Positions 62,663-64,000 of a stretch of 64,000 nucleotides of DNA are shown here, piece after piece. Positions within the stretch are counted from its first letter, which is position 1; the number at the start of each line of letters is the position of its first letter. Made by a program: the position numbers and the translations under genes. This DNA is from UBA6663 sp044226485 (GTDB taxonomy: Bacteria > Chloroflexota > Anaerolineae > Anaerolineales > UBA6663), in contig JBGAGY010000005.1 in assembly GCA_044226485.1 (NCBI GenBank), positions 186,001-250,000 of the forward strand, in the 5' to 3' direction. Under the pieces are notes generated by a model. It saw nothing but the letters and a program-made list of their open reading frames with translations, made no database searches and was not told where the DNA came from.

Positions 62663-64000
62663 ATGTCTGGAACGTATCGAAATCCAATCCTGCCGGGCTT
62701 CTACCCGGACCCGTCGATCTGCCGGGTGGGCGAAGACTACTACCTGGTGAATTCCACCTTCGAGTACTTCCCGGGCCTGCCGATCTTTCACAGCCGCGAC
62801 CTGGTTCATTGGCGCCAGATCGGCCACGTGCTGGATCGTCCGTCGCAGCTTCCTCTCGATGGCGTGAGGGCTTCGGGCGGGTTGTATGCGCCGACCATCC
62901 GCTACCACAACGGTACGTTCTACGTCATCAACACCCTGGTGGACGGCACGTCGAAGTCCGGCAACTTCATCGTCACGGCGACTGATCCCGCTGGGCCCTG
63001 GTCCGAGCCTTACTGGCTCGAGGGCGCGCCCGGGATCGACCCCTCCCTGTTGTTCGACGATGACGGCCGCGTCTGGTACACCGGCAACCGTATCCCGGCC
63101 GTGACGGAGTTCGAAGGGCATCGCGAGATCTGGCTTCAGGAGCTCGATCTCAAAACGATGAAGCTTGTCGGCGACACATTTGCTTTGTGGGATGGCGCTC
63201 TGAGGACCGGCGTGCACGCTGAGGCGCCGCACCTCTACAAGATCAACGGCCTCTACTATCTGATGATCGCCGAGGGCGGCACGTCGCACGATCACGCCGT
63301 GACCATCGCGCGCAGCGCCCACGTCACCGGGCCGTATGAGGGAAACAAGCGCAACCCGATCGTGACCCATCGGCACCTGGGGCTGGATCACCCGATCGTG
63401 GGCACCGGGCATGCCGACCTTGTCGAGACTCAGAACGGTGAGTGGTGGATGGTCCTGCTGGCCATGCGCCCGTACGACGGTTACTTCTACAACCTCGGCC
63501 GCGAAAGCTTTCTCGTTCCGGTTCGCTGGGAAGAAGGCTGGCCCGTGGTGGCGCCCGGCGTCGGTCGGGTCGAACCGATCGGGATCGCCCCGAACTTGCC
63601 GACGCATCGCTGGCCCGCTCTGCCGACGTGTGATCACTTCGAGGCTTCGACGCTCGCGTCCCAGTGGAACTTCCTGCGGACACCGCGCGAGGAGTTCTGG
63701 AGCCTCAGCGCCCGGCCGGGGTATCTGCGCCTGAAGCTGCGTCCTGAGCGGTTGTCGGACAGGGCCAACCCGAGTTTCGTCGGGCGACGACAACAGCACA
63801 TGCGCTTCTCAGCCCGGGCCGCTGTCGAGTTCAAATCCGAACACGCTCACGAGTGCGCGGGGCTGGTCTTATTGCAGAACAACGAGTACCATTTCCGCTT
63901 CGTGATCTGCGGCGGGGCGACGCCGACCGTCCGTCTCGAGCGACGCGCCACGCCGAACCCCAATCCGCAGTTGTTGCCCATTCTGACCGGCACTGAATCG
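62663..64000 (+). CDS. GH43-family beta-xylosidase-like glycosidase, 5' part
   Basis: The first 446 codons are in the window; the gene continues past the right edge. The five-bladed propeller opens with NPILPGFYPDPSICRVG; catalytic residues can be placed at D16 (general base, YPDPS), D126 (GIDPSLLFDDDG) and E187 (general acid, VHAEAPHLY). From about residue 320 a beta-sandwich domain of the beta-xylosidase type begins (DHFEASTLASQWNFLRTP). There is no signal peptide, so it acts in the cytoplasm on imported short xylo- or arabino-oligosaccharides. AAGGGAG lies about 9 bases before the ATG. Confidence 0.93.
   Translation, partial: MSGTYRNPILPGFYPDPSICRVGEDYYLVNSTFEYFPGLPIFHSRDLVHWRQIGHVLDRPSQLPLDGVRASGGLYAPTIRYHNGTFYVINTLVDGTSKSGNFIVTATDPAGPWSEPYWLEGAPGIDPSLLFDDDGRVWYTGNRIPAVTEFEGHREIWLQELDLKTMKLVGDTFALWDGALRTGVHAEAPHLYKINGLYYLMIAEGGTSHDHAVTIARSAHVTGPYEGNKRNPIVTHRHLGLDHPIVGTGHADLVETQNGEWWMVLLAMRPYDGYFYNLGRESFLVPVRWEEGWPVVAPGVGRVEPIGIAPNLPTHRWPALPTCDHFEASTLASQWNFLRTPREEFWSLSARPGYLRLKLRPERLSDRANPSFVGRRQQHMRFSARAAVEFKSEHAHECAGLVLLQNNEYHFRFVICGGATPTVRLERRATPNPNPQLLPILTGTES

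Overview
The window looks like chromosomal DNA from a Chloroflexota bacterium (Anaerolineae/Caldilineae-like). G+C is high throughout. Solute-binding lipoproteins have the Ala/Pro/Thr-rich linkers after the lipobox cysteine that are common in that phylum (SACAPAPTAAP, GACAPAAAPATQ). Xylose isomerase is the short type and the xylose genes sit behind a ROK regulator. This placement is inference from gene style; no rRNA or tRNA is present. Genes are dense and mostly in same-strand operons.

Region 1 (1-9.7 kb, minus strand): a Tc-toxin-type locus. A 2475-residue SpvB/TcB-TcC fusion with an RHS shell and a variable C-terminal tip comes first. A TcA-like subunit follows and runs off the left edge. 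The tip carries a His...Cys arrangement suggestive of a permuted papain/NlpC-like enzyme.

Region 2 (10.1-31.2 kb): a large sugar-catabolic island of three minus-strand transcription units plus a plus-strand GntR/HutC regulator. It encodes an RbsABC-type importer, four AP-endonuclease-2-type TIM-barrel isomerases/epimerases, two Gfo/Idh/MocA oxidoreductases, an L-fucose-isomerase-like protein, an FGGY kinase and a zinc polyol dehydrogenase. It also encodes a phosphotriesterase-family lactonase-like enzyme, a cupin phosphoglucose isomerase, a 2-hydroxyacid dehydrogenase, a KDPG-type aldolase and a shikimate-dehydrogenase-like protein. All four promoters share one geometry: TTG...-17-TAnnAT followed at once by a copy of an 18-bp element, TGTAATKACAGGATTACA. 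This reads as a self-contained GntR regulon for an unidentified sugar or polyol. Its ends carry a truncated RACo-type gene (left) and decayed integrase/IS remnants (right), consistent with acquisition.

Region 3 (31.2-45.2 kb): loosely packed small accessory genes (DinB, DUF1801, SGNH hydrolase, VOC proteins, nucleotidyltransferases, a cytochrome c with a membrane partner, a NarL-type two-component system, RibD-like reductase) and gene remnants.

Region 4 (45.3-53.6 kb, minus strand): a xylose operon in the order ROK regulator, xylF, xylG, xylH, xylA, xylB, with a promoter and imperfect palindromic operator upstream and a 13-bp terminator-like hairpin downstream.

Region 5 (54.3-64 kb, plus strand): a 51-codon tatA gene, then a LacI regulator with promoter and operator, a Tat-signal oligosaccharide/peptide-type solute-binding lipoprotein, two permeases, two ATPases and a GH43 beta-xylosidase-like gene that runs off the right edge. 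Together with region 4 this suggests import and breakdown of xylo-oligosaccharides to xylose and xylulose 5-phosphate. All three solute-binding-protein genes in the window are followed by strong GC hairpins inside their operons.
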